Positions 36,060-44,266 of a stretch of 64,000 bases of DNA are shown piece by piece. The stretch's first letter is position 1, and every line of letters starts with the position of its first letter. A model generated the notes under the pieces. The model did not search any database. It was not told the DNA's origin and saw only the letters and a program-made list of their open reading frames with translations. The stretch is from contig NZ_PZZN01000001.1 in assembly GCF_003046295.1 (NCBI RefSeq), positions 576,714 to 640,713 of the forward strand, given 5' to 3'. Made by a program: the position numbers and the translations under genes. The DNA is from Sphingomonas aerolata. GTDB taxonomy: Bacteria; Pseudomonadota; Alphaproteobacteria; Sphingomonadales; Sphingomonadaceae.

Positions 36060-38231
36060 ATGCCGTTCCTGTTGTCTCGCCTCGCGCTCGCGGGGGCTAT
36101 TCTGTCGCCTGTCTTCGCAGCACAAGTCCACGCCCAGTCCGTGCCGGATCCCGATACCAAGGACATCCTGATCGTCGGACAACATGCCCAGGATACGCTC
36201 ACCACGCCGAATGCGACCGGCAGCCGCCTGGGGCTCACGCCGCTCGAGACTCCCGCGACGCTCTCGGTCATCGACGGCGCCACGATCCGCGCGCGCGGCG
36301 ACCTGTCGGTAATCGACGCGACGAGCCGCGCACCGGGCATCAGCAACGCGGGCAATCCCGGCAATGGCGGCACCGCACTCGCCGCGCGGGGGTTCAGCGG
36401 TCAGGGCTCCGTACTCCAGCTGATCGACGGCATCAGGCTGTTCCCGGCTGCCGGCACGATCACCTTTCCGAACGATCCGTGGATGGTCGAGCGGATCGAC
36501 ATCCTGAACGGCCCAGCCTCGGTGCTCTACGGCCAGGGCGCACTGGGCGGTGCGGTGAATGTCCTGATGCGCAAACCCGATACGCAGCGGACGCATGTGG
36601 AGGGCGAGATCGGCTATGGGTCGCAGGACAGCTTCCATCTCGCGGCAGGCGCAGGGGGGCCGATCACCGAGCGCCTCTCCTACCGCATAGACGGCAGCTA
36701 TCGCCGATCGGACGGCTATGTCGATCGCGGCCAGTCGCGCAGCCATGCCGTGTCGGGCACGCTGCGCTGGGCACCGACCGACACGCTCGTCGTCACCGCG
36801 CGGGACGATTATGGCGACCAGAAGCCGATGCGCTATTTCGGCACGCCGCTGATCGACGGTCGGCTCGACGACCGCATCCGGGAACGCAACTACAACACAC
36901 GCGACGGCGTCATCCGCTACCGCGACAACCGCACCAGCCTGCAGGTCGACTGGACGCCGAGCGATGCGGTCACCGTCAGCAACCAGGCCTATCGCCTCAC
37001 CTCCAAACGCTCCTGGCTCAATCTCGAAACCTATTGCTGGATCGCCGCGGACGGCGTCTGCGCCAACGGCAGCGGCAACACCGGCACTCCGGGCGGCATC
37101 CTGCGCACCGACATGACCGGCATCGTCCACGACCAGACGCAATGGGGCGATCAGGGGAGCGTGACGTTCAGAACGGGCATCGCCGATGGCGTCGGCAACG
37201 ACCTTGTCATGGGCTTCGACGTCAACCTCATCAAACTGACCTATTCGCACAATTTCGGGTCTGATCCCCAGGTTTCGGACGTCGATCCCTTCGCGTTCGA
37301 TCCCGGTCTGATCATCGACACGCAAGGCATCGCACCGCGCTATCGCACACGCACCAACGAATATGCGGTCTTTGCCGAGGACCGGCTTAAGCTCGGCACG
37401 CACGTCTCGATCGTCGGTGGCGTCCGCTTCGAGCGCGACACGATCCGCCGCTGGTCGATCGACTATCCGGGCGGCACCGGCACCGAGACGTTCGTGCTCG
37501 CCAAGCAACTGCACAATCTGACCTGGCGGGTCGGGAGCGTCTATCAGCCGATCACGACGGTGTCGCTCTATGCGCAATATGCCACCGGCGTGGACCCGCT
37601 GGGGACGCTGACGACCTATTCGACCGGGCAGGTGCAGTTCAGCAACGCGGTCGGCGACCAGGTCGAGGTCGGCGCCAAGGCGGTGTTCCTCGACGGTCGC
37701 GGCACCGCCACCCTCGCCGCCTACCGCATCGTCAAGAAGCGCCTGCTGGCGCAGCTGACCCCGACGAGCCCGGTCGAGCAGGTAGGCCAGCGATCGGCCA
37801 GGGGTATCGAGGCCGCGGTATCGCTCGATCTGCCTTACGGTGTCGGGATCGATGCGAACGGCAGCGTGCTCGACGCGACGTTCGACGACTTCGTCTCCAG
37901 CGACACGCGCTTTGACGGCAATACCCCGCCGGACGTGCCCGAGACGCTCGCCAATCTCTGGCTGCGCTGGAACGCGACGCGTGCGCTCCAAGCACGCGCC
38001 GGGCTGCGCTACGTTGGACGACGCTATTCAGACAATGCGAACAGCTTCCGCGTCCCCAGCTACACCATGGTCGATGCAACGCTCTCCTATGCAGTGACGC
38101 CACGGCTCGCGGTCGACATCCACGGCTACAACCTGTTCGACCGCAACTACGCGATCAGCACGTACAATAACCATCAATGGGTCCTCGGCCGTCCCCGCGC
38201 GGTCGACGTCTCGCTTCGCGTCGGCTTCTAG
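36060..38231 (+). CDS. TonB-dependent receptor under cobalamin control (siderophore-type)
   Basis: A 723-aa outer-membrane receptor. A signal peptide (MPFLLSRLALAGAILSP..., cleavage near VHAQS), then a plug domain (LGLTPLETPATLSVIDGATI, ARGFSGQGSVLQLIDGIRLF, VERIDILNGPASVLYGQGAL) and a 22-strand barrel ending VDVSLRVGF with the terminal Phe. By sequence it resembles ferric-siderophore (FhuA/FoxA) receptors more than BtuB, but its cobalamin riboswitch argues for corrinoid uptake. ATG 36060 starts the signal peptide; the open frame runs further upstream through the riboswitch but is not coding. No btuFCD genes are near. Confidence 0.88.
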   Translation: MPFLLSRLALAGAILSPVFAAQVHAQSVPDPDTKDILIVGQHAQDTLTTPNATGSRLGLTPLETPATLSVIDGATIRARGDLSVIDATSRAPGISNAGNPGNGGTALAARGFSGQGSVLQLIDGIRLFPAAGTITFPNDPWMVERIDILNGPASVLYGQGALGGAVNVLMRKPDTQRTHVEGEIGYGSQDSFHLAAGAGGPITERLSYRIDGSYRRSDGYVDRGQSRSHAVSGTLRWAPTDTLVVTARDDYGDQKPMRYFGTPLIDGRLDDRIRERNYNTRDGVIRYRDNRTSLQVDWTPSDAVTVSNQAYRLTSKRSWLNLETYCWIAADGVCANGSGNTGTPGGILRTDMTGIVHDQTQWGDQGSVTFRTGIADGVGNDLVMGFDVNLIKLTYSHNFGSDPQVSDVDPFAFDPGLIIDTQGIAPRYRTRTNEYAVFAEDRLKLGTHVSIVGGVRFERDTIRRWSIDYPGGTGTETFVLAKQLHNLTWRVGSVYQPITTVSLYAQYATGVDPLGTLTTYSTGQVQFSNAVGDQVEVGAKAVFLDGRGTATLAAYRIVKKRLLAQLTPTSPVEQVGQRSARGIEAAVSLDLPYGVGIDANGSVLDATFDDFVSSDTRFDGNTPPDVPETLANLWLRWNATRALQARAGLRYVGRRYSDNANSFRVPSYTMVDATLSYAVTPRLAVDIHGYNLFDRNYAISTYNNHQWVLGRPRAVDVSLRVGF

Positions 38232-38358
38232 CGCGCCCCGCGGCCGGCAGCCCTTGGGACGGGCCGCCGGCGATGTCGCCCCCCGGGAAAACCCCGGATA
38301 GCCGGTCGCGCGCGCGTCCGCCTAAGCCGCATGGCCACCCCATGAGGAGACATTGCGC

Positions 38359-39489
38359 ATGCCGTTTTACCGGGCTTCCGAGCTGTTTACCCTGCGTCCC
38401 GTGCCGCCCACGCTCGGCAAGCCAGCATGGATGAACCTGCGCGCCGTGCCGCGGGCACCCTGGGCGGGGGAGCCGGAGGCACTGCGCGGGCCCGGCATCT
38501 ACGGCATGTTCCATGACGACCGGCTCGTCTATGTCGGCCTATATGCCGGCAAGGCCGAGCGGCCCTTTGGCGGATCGGTCCTCGAGCGCTGGGAGAAGCA
38601 CGTCACCTATCAGACGCTGCGCTCGCCCTATGTCACCTTCGCCCGTCGACATCTCAAGCAACTGCATGCGCTCGCCGCCGCAGAGCCCAACGGACCGATC
38701 GAGACGATCGTCGCGATGCTGGCACTGAACGGCGATGAAAGCCCGCTTCTCCAGCGCAAGGGCGGCAGCTGCACCTTCGCCAAGGCGCAGCTCGCGGCTG
38801 CACACTGGGATGTGTTCGGGCCGGGGAACGAGGCCACGATGCTCGATCACCTCGGCTTCACCTATCTCCAATTGCCGCGCGACCTGGCCGCGACCGTTCT
38901 CCCCGAGCCCGGGCAGCGGCCGAGCGCATGGGTGAAGAAGCATTGGCTGGCGCCGATCGAGCGGGATCTCATTGCCGCGTTCATGCCGCCCTGCAACGAC
39001 GGCACCGAACCCGGCGACGCGCCAGCGGTCGATCCGGTCGCGTTCGAGGAGCGGCTCGCCCGGCTGCTCGCCGACCGCCCCGCACCCGCCGTCGAGGATC
39101 TGGCCGGAGAGAGCGAGGCCGACGATGAAACCGACGGCGACGAGGAAGCGCTGCGCACCGAACCGACCGCCGCACCGAACGAGCGCGAGGCGCTGCTCGA
39201 CGATCTCGCCCGGCTCTGCCCCGGCGCGCTGGAGGTCTATTACACCGGCGTTCCCGATCTGCGCATCCGGCCGCGCTCGCACACACGCGTGCTGCTGGAC
39301 GTCTTTGCACATGGCGGTGGGCTCGCCTGCCGGACCAAGGCAAGCGTGGCGGCCTGCCGCGCGCTCGGCTTCGATGCGCACGACGCGCCGGCGGGCAAGT
39401 CTATGAGCGCGGCGTTTCCGATCGACCTGTCCCGCCACTCCGCGGCGGATCTGTTCGCAGTCGCCGGTGCTGCCCTCCCCGGCGACTGA
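38359..39489 (+). CDS. Possible GIY-YIG-like domain protein, unknown function
   Basis: A 376-aa soluble protein. Residues 45-60 (PGIYGMFHDDRLVYVG) have the spacing of the GIY...Y(I/V)G core of GIY-YIG nucleases, with R77 and H81 following and GNEATMLD later as possible acidic and Asn positions. An acidic linker (EDLAGESEADDETDGDEEAL) separates this from a C-terminal domain containing VYYTGVPDLRIRPRSH. The GIY-YIG assignment is by eye only. ATG 38359 has GAGGAG 9 nt upstream. It stands alone, 127 bp after the TonB receptor. Confidence 0.55.
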   Translation: MPFYRASELFTLRPVPPTLGKPAWMNLRAVPRAPWAGEPEALRGPGIYGMFHDDRLVYVGLYAGKAERPFGGSVLERWEKHVTYQTLRSPYVTFARRHLKQLHALAAAEPNGPIETIVAMLALNGDESPLLQRKGGSCTFAKAQLAAAHWDVFGPGNEATMLDHLGFTYLQLPRDLAATVLPEPGQRPSAWVKKHWLAPIERDLIAAFMPPCNDGTEPGDAPAVDPVAFEERLARLLADRPAPAVEDLAGESEADDETDGDEEALRTEPTAAPNEREALLDDLARLCPGALEVYYTGVPDLRIRPRSHTRVLLDVFAHGGGLACRTKASVAACRALGFDAHDAPAGKSMSAAFPIDLSRHSAADLFAVAGAALPGD

Positions 39490-39519
39490 CCCGCCGGCCC
39501 TGGGGCCGACAAGCCCGTG

Positions 39520-39562
39520 ATCGCCTGCCCTGACGAGCGACAAGCCCGTCAGGGCAGGCGAT
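39520..39562. repeat. Perfect 16-bp inverted repeat between convergent genes
   Basis: ATCGCCTGCCCTGACG (39520-39535) is exactly inverted at 39547-39562, loop 11 nt. A 12-bp direct repeat CGACAAGCCCGT (39508-39519 and 39539-39550) overlaps it. No T-run follows. It probably ends or insulates the two convergent transcripts. Confidence 0.6.
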
Positions 39563-39607
39563 GCCCCGCTACCCAGACCTTCCGGTTCCGCGTCTAGTCG
39601 CGGTCAT

Positions 39608-39892
39608 CTATGAATCGCTCCAGCGTTTGGCCCCCCACAGGATCAGATCGCGGCCGACGAATATGACGCACACGTCGCCGATGGCAAACGCCAGGCCTAG
39701 CCATGTCCATCCATGGGATAGCAGCAATGCGGGCCACGCGACGGCGAGCACGATCAGCAGCACGCCGATCGGCCGCGTCAGGCGGTTCCACCACCGCCGC
39801 GGCACGACCTGATGGCTGTAGACGATGACGCTGCCATTCTCCTGGTACCAGAGCTCGCGCACCGCGTGAATCGGATCAGGTCCTTCCGTCAT
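39608..39892 (-). CDS. Small two-helix membrane protein, unknown
   Basis: A 94-aa protein. The N-terminus has HAVRELWYQENGSVIVYSHQ, then a basic Trp-rich stretch (PRRWWNRLTRP) leading to two membrane helices (IGVLLIVLAVAWPALLLSHG; WLGLAFAIGDVCVIFVG). Divergent from the sensor-kinase gene. No family name is assigned. Confidence 0.6.
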   Translation of the reverse strand: MTEGPDPIHAVRELWYQENGSVIVYSHQVVPRRWWNRLTRPIGVLLIVLAVAWPALLLSHGWTWLGLAFAIGDVCVIFVGRDLILWGAKRWSDS

Positions 39893-40065
39893 CGTACGGC
39901 TGCGCCCGTTACGCGGTGACGATTCCGCGATCGCGAGACACTATGGGCTGGCATCGATATATTCCCGGGGCTGGCTCACGATCATCATGGCCATCGCCGC
40001 CGCGCCGAAAACCCGGGAATTTCCCCGATGGCCTATCGGCGCCGGATGCGGCTAGGCAGCCCTCA

Positions 40066-41676
40066 ATGCCGCTGCCTCCCTCTCCGCCCCGCCTCTCGAT
40101 CGGTGCCGTAGCCGGCAAAACAGTGCCACGACTGGCCGACCTTCCCTGGCTCATCGGCTATGCAGCGGCGTTCGCGGCCGCGCACCAGGCCGCGGCAGGC
40201 TGGGGCGGTCAGGGCTTCTACTCGCTGCTCTATCCCGCCGCGGGCGTCAGGCTGGCGCTGCTGTGGAGCCGTGGCCCGCGGCTGACGCTGGCGGTGATGG
40301 CGACGGAACTGATCGTGCAGACGATCGCCGGCATCATCGTTCCGGGCCAGGCCGGCTGGCTGACCGCGGCAAACGGCGTCGCCCGGCCCGCGCTGACCTA
40401 TGGCATCGTCGTCTGGCTGGTCCGCCACGTCGCGGCGCGGTCGCAATCGAGCCTCGGCGTCGCGCCGATGCCGCTCGGCCTCGCCGCAGTCACCGCGCCG
40501 GTCGCGGCGACCATGGCGGCGCTGCCCTGGACCTTGTTCAGTCCCGAATTGACGGGCGTCTCGGGCCTTCGTCAGACGGTGGCATCGCTGACGGGCTTTG
40601 TCGTCGGCGACCTGCTCGGCGTGTTGCTGATCGCCCCGCCCTTGCTCTGGGTGGTCCATGCTTGGCAGTACCGGCCGCGGGCATTGCACCGTCCGACGCT
40701 GCGCCAGCTTGCCGGACTGGCCGAAGCGGCCGTCGTCCTCGGCGCAGCGATCGCCGCGAGCACGCTGCTGGCGGAGATCGGGCTGGGCGTCCCCGCCGCC
40801 CCGGCGCTGCTCGCGGTCGCCTGGATCGGTTTGCGTTTCGGCCGCACCGCAGGCTGGTGCGCGATCGTGATCGTGGCGGCGATCGTCCTGCCCTTTACCG
40901 CGACCGACCTGCCCGTCGCCGAACGGCTCGCCTTGCACATGAGCCTCGCATCGATCGTCGTCGTCGGCTACCTCGCCGGCAGCTTCGCCGATGCGCAGGC
41001 GCGGGCCCAGAGCGACCTGTCGCGCCGCGACCGCATGCTGTTCCAGGCGGAACGGCTGAAGACGTTGCGCGCCATGTCGGTAGCGGTGATCCACGAGATC
41101 AGCCAGCCGCTTTCGACGCTGGCGATCGAGGCCAAGCACCTGCACGAGATCACCGTCGCCGCCGATCCGGACATCGCCCAGACCGCTGCGCTGATCGACC
41201 GCAAGGCGGCGGCGCTGTCCACGCTGGTCCGCCGGCTGCGTCGTTTCGGCGGTCGATCGGTCGACGAACCCAGCGCCCTGCCCCTGTCCGCGCTGGTCGA
41301 GACCGTCACGGCATTGACCCGTGCCGAGGCCAGGGCGGCGCGGGTCGTGGTGGAGGTGTCGCCCATCGATCCCGACCTGGTCGTCTTCGGCCAGGAGATT
41401 GAGCTCGCGCAGGCGGTGGTCAATCTGGTCCGCAATGCGGTGCAGGCGTGCGACGGTCGTGTCGCGCTCTCCGCCCATCAGAACGACGACCGGGTCGTGG
41501 TCATGGTCGCGAACCGCTGCCCCGATCGGCGGGAAGCACGCCCCGGCATGGGCGTCGGGGCGCTCGTGGCGCGGGCGATCGTCGAAGCCCATGGCGGCAC
41601 GGTGGAGCGTGTCACGCACGCCGACGGCACCATCTGCGCGACGCTATCCCTCCCGCGCCCCGGAGCCGAGACATGA
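40066..41676 (+). CDS. MASE1-domain sensor histidine kinase
   Basis: A 536-aa membrane kinase. Eight or so helices form a MASE1-type sensor (AAGWGGQGFYSLLYPAAGVRLALLW near the N-terminus). The HisKA site is AVIHEISQPLSTLAIEAKHL, and the ATPase domain has ELAQAVVNLVRNAVQAC (N box) and MGVGALVARAIVEAHGG (G box). The start ATG 40066 (MPLPPSPP) is chosen because upstream codons look random. The end overlaps the response regulator by ATGA, so the two are a dedicated pair. Confidence 0.9.
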   Translation: MPLPPSPPRLSIGAVAGKTVPRLADLPWLIGYAAAFAAAHQAAAGWGGQGFYSLLYPAAGVRLALLWSRGPRLTLAVMATELIVQTIAGIIVPGQAGWLTAANGVARPALTYGIVVWLVRHVAARSQSSLGVAPMPLGLAAVTAPVAATMAALPWTLFSPELTGVSGLRQTVASLTGFVVGDLLGVLLIAPPLLWVVHAWQYRPRALHRPTLRQLAGLAEAAVVLGAAIAASTLLAEIGLGVPAAPALLAVAWIGLRFGRTAGWCAIVIVAAIVLPFTATDLPVAERLALHMSLASIVVVGYLAGSFADAQARAQSDLSRRDRMLFQAERLKTLRAMSVAVIHEISQPLSTLAIEAKHLHEITVAADPDIAQTAALIDRKAAALSTLVRRLRRFGGRSVDEPSALPLSALVETVTALTRAEARAARVVVEVSPIDPDLVVFGQEIELAQAVVNLVRNAVQACDGRVALSAHQNDDRVVVMVANRCPDRREARPGMGVGALVARAIVEAHGGTVERVTHADGTICATLSLPRPGAET

Positions 41677-42269
41677 CACTCCCCGCCAATCAGCCGGATC
41701 GTGCCGCCGTCTATGTCGTCGATGACGACCATGACCTGGGCGCGGCTGTCGCACGGCTGCTCTGCCGTCACGGTCATGCCGCCGAACCCTTTCTCGACCC
41801 GGTCATGCTGCTGTCGGTCTATGCCGAAGCACCGGCGCTGTGCATCGTCACCGACATCATGATGGGCGACCTCGACGGCTTCGGCTTTGCCGACCGCGTG
41901 CGAATGATCGACCCCGCGGTTGCGATCGTCTTCATGACCGCGTGGCCGACGACCGCGAATGCCGTGGATTCGGTGCGGCGCTATGGCGGCCTCGATTATC
42001 TGGAAAAGCCGCTCGACGAGACACGCCTCCTCAGCGCGGTCGACGAGGGGGTCGCATGGTCCCGGCGCCAACGCAGCATCCGCGCACGAACCGCAGCCCT
42101 GTCGGCGCGCGAACGTCAGGTGTTCGACCTGCTCGTGCAGGGACATAGCAACAAGGCCGTTGCCGACATCCTCGGGCTCAGCCCCAAGACGGTCGAAGAT
42201 CACCGCGCCGCCATCGTCGCCAAGACCGGCACCAACGGTCTTGCCCAGTTGATCGCGCTCGCGCGGTGA
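41673..42269 (+). CDS. FixJ/NarL-type response regulator
   Basis: A 198-aa regulator. The receiver domain has VVDDDHDLG, phospho-acceptor D in CIVTDIMMGDLDG, and the conserved LEKPL lysine. The C-terminal LuxR-type helix-turn-helix is LSARERQVFDLLVQGHSNKA followed by ILGLSPKTVEDHRA. It is coupled to the MASE1 kinase. Target genes are unknown. Confidence 0.93.
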   Translation: MTLPANQPDRAAVYVVDDDHDLGAAVARLLCRHGHAAEPFLDPVMLLSVYAEAPALCIVTDIMMGDLDGFGFADRVRMIDPAVAIVFMTAWPTTANAVDSVRRYGGLDYLEKPLDETRLLSAVDEGVAWSRRQRSIRARTAALSARERQVFDLLVQGHSNKAVADILGLSPKTVEDHRAAIVAKTGTNGLAQLIALAR

Positions 42270-42292
42270 CCGCATCCTTTGACGGAGGTTTC

Positions 42293-42664
42293 ATGCCGAC
42301 CACCACGGCGATCGACGAGACGATGATCGAACGAGCCATTCTCGATTTGCTCAAGACCCGCCGCGAGATCTATCCGTCGCATATCGTCGGCGAATTGCGG
42401 CGCAGCCATGCCGGACTGCCGTTGGACCGCACGCGCGACGTGCTCGAGCGCCTTTTCATCGAACGACGCGTCGCACGATTATGGCATCGCTACATGCTCC
42501 CGGCGGACGTCGAGCCGGTCCGCGCCAAGTGGCTCGGCCTGATCGAACGCCAGGCCGAACGGATCGACGCGGTCGCGGTCGATCCCGCAACGTCGCGCGA
42601 CGCGCGGGATCTCGTGATGCGCTGGGACGGATGGTCGATGGAGGGGTGTGATTTTGCCGCCTGA
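42293..42664 (+). CDS. Small winged-helix-like protein, unknown
   Basis: A 123-aa protein. The middle (IERAILDLLKTRREIYPSHI; GELRRSHAGLPLDRTRDVLERLFIERRVARLW) reads like a winged-helix fold with a wing at RVARLWHRY. GACGGAGG lies 5 nt before ATG 42293. Its end overlaps the DUF2779 gene by about 17 bp, suggesting that the two act together. Not recognised. Confidence 0.55.
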   Translation: MPTTTAIDETMIERAILDLLKTRREIYPSHIVGELRRSHAGLPLDRTRDVLERLFIERRVARLWHRYMLPADVEPVRAKWLGLIERQAERIDAVAVDPATSRDARDLVMRWDGWSMEGCDFAA

Positions 42665-44129
42665 CACGCTCTCGCCATCGCGCCTCGCCGCGTTCGAGCG
42701 TTGCCCGCGGCAATTGTGGCTGATGACGTTTCGGCCCGACAGCGCAGGCTCGGCGGACGATGCCGCCGATCGTCGGGCGACCGCGCATGCGATTGCTGCC
42801 GAGGCGCGGCGGCAGATCCCTGACATGGTCATGATCGACCCCGCCTCCAGTCGATCGGCAGAGTCAGCAGCGACCGGCGCAGCGATTGCGACGCGCCAGA
42901 CCATCGCGGGCGCGCAGTTCCTGCACGACGGCGTGCAGGCGATCGTCGATATCCTCGAACCGGATGGCGACGGCTGGCGCATCATTGCCGTTCGCGGTTC
43001 GACCAAGGCAAAGCCGGATCATCTCGCCGCGCTCGCGACTCAGGCCTGGGTCGCGGCCGCCAACGGCCTCCGCATCACATCGGTTCACGTCCGCCACCTC
43101 GATCGCGACTTCACGCTGGACCGCTCGGGGGACCGCGGCGGGCTGTTCGTCGATACCGACGTGACCGCGCTGGTTGCGCCGATCGTGGCGACACAAGGCG
43201 CGCGCATCGGTGCGGCCAAGGCCTTGCTTACACAAAGCGAACCTGCGGCGATCGTCGGCGATCACTGCCACGCGCCGTACACCTGTGCCTTTACCGACTA
43301 TTGCCACGCAGGTTTGCCGGCGGGTCCGTACTGGCCCGTGACGATCCTGCCGCGCGGCGCAGGCAAAGCGTTCCTGCGCCGCGGCATCGACGACCTGACG
43401 CTCGTCCCAGTCGAGGATCTGCGCTCCGACACCGACCGCCGCGTCCACCGCGCCACGATGACCGGGCAGGTCGAGCATGACCCCGCGGGCGCTGCGCAGG
43501 TGATGGCCGGCTGGTCGTATCCGCGCACCTGGCTGGACTTCGAAACCGTCAGCGACGCGGTGCCGGTCTGGCCCGGCTGCTCGCCCTATGAGCAGGTGCC
43601 GTTTCAATTCGTCGCGGATGTCGAAGCCGCGAACCACGGCATCGTACGACACGAGTTCCTCGACCTGAGCGGCGATGATCCGCGTCGCGCCTGTGCCGAG
43701 GCGCTTGCCGCACTGCCACGGACCGGCGCGGTCATCGCCTGGCACGCCCGTTTCGAACGCGACGTCGTGCTGCGCCTTGCGCATGCCTGCCCCGATCTCG
43801 CCGCCGTGCTCGACGATCTCGCCGCGCGCATCGTCGACCTGCTGCCCGTCACCCGCGACCATTGGTACCACCGGGACCAGCGCGGAAGCTGGTCGATCAA
43901 GGCGGTCCTGCCGACGATCGCACCGCATCTCGATTATGCCACGCTGGCGGTGCGCGACGGCGGCGACGCGGTCGCGGCGTATCGCGAGGCGGTCGACGTC
44001 GCATGTACGCCGGCGCGCCGCGCCGAACTTGATGCCGCCCTGCGCCTCTATTGCGGCCGGGATGTTGAGGCGATGCGGGTCGTTGCAGAACGGCTGATTG
44101 AACCGGGCCCGCCTTCCCCCGTTGCATAG
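42648..44129 (+). CDS. DUF2779 protein: Cas4-like Fe-S domain fused to DEDD-type exonuclease domain
   Basis: A 493-aa protein. The N-half is Cas4/AddB-like: C19 in FERCPRQLWL and a C207-C213-C219 cluster (HCHAPYTCAFTDYCH) would hold an Fe-S cluster. The usual PD-(D/E)XK signature EVK is AVR here (114-116) after D101, so this nuclease site looks inactive. The C-half is a DEDD 3'-5' exonuclease-like domain: WLDFET (D297, E299), AWHARFERDVV, DLLPVTRDHWYH, GSWSIKAVLP and YCGRDVEAM. GTG 42648 is given; TTG 42654 has the better-spaced GGAGGGG. Confidence 0.8.
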   Translation: MILPPDTLSPSRLAAFERCPRQLWLMTFRPDSAGSADDAADRRATAHAIAAEARRQIPDMVMIDPASSRSAESAATGAAIATRQTIAGAQFLHDGVQAIVDILEPDGDGWRIIAVRGSTKAKPDHLAALATQAWVAAANGLRITSVHVRHLDRDFTLDRSGDRGGLFVDTDVTALVAPIVATQGARIGAAKALLTQSEPAAIVGDHCHAPYTCAFTDYCHAGLPAGPYWPVTILPRGAGKAFLRRGIDDLTLVPVEDLRSDTDRRVHRATMTGQVEHDPAGAAQVMAGWSYPRTWLDFETVSDAVPVWPGCSPYEQVPFQFVADVEAANHGIVRHEFLDLSGDDPRRACAEALAALPRTGAVIAWHARFERDVVLRLAHACPDLAAVLDDLAARIVDLLPVTRDHWYHRDQRGSWSIKAVLPTIAPHLDYATLAVRDGGDAVAAYREAVDVACTPARRAELDAALRLYCGRDVEAMRVVAERLIEPGPPSPVA

Positions 44130-44235
44130 ACACGTTCAGGGCCCGCTTGCCACCGAACCGTTGCGTCTTCGGCTATCCAATTTGCGTATCAAACCGGAGG
44201 CTTCGGGATTGACCTGATGACGAGAAACCGTCAGC

Positions 44236-44249
44236 GTTAGCGCTACCAT
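44236..44249 (+). promoter_or_regulatory. LacI-family-type operator upstream of the xylanase
   Basis: GTTAGCGCTACC (44237-44248) has a palindromic TAGCGCTA core and lies 18 bp before the GTG start. It differs by one base from the xyl-box of Xanthomonas xylan genes as I remember it (reverse complement TGTTAGCGCTACCA). The same core recurs upstream of the TonB receptor. Confidence 0.6.
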
Positions 44250-44266
44250 AAAAGAGAGGATGTCCT

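Noticed and set aside
35837..37264. Plus-strand frame overlapping the riboswitch and receptor start
   Set aside because: Out of frame with the receptor, Arg/His-rich; the region holds the riboswitch.
36036..37991. 651-codon minus-strand frame opposite the TonB receptor
   Set aside because: Low-complexity R/D/V composition without domains; the plus strand shows plug and barrel motifs.
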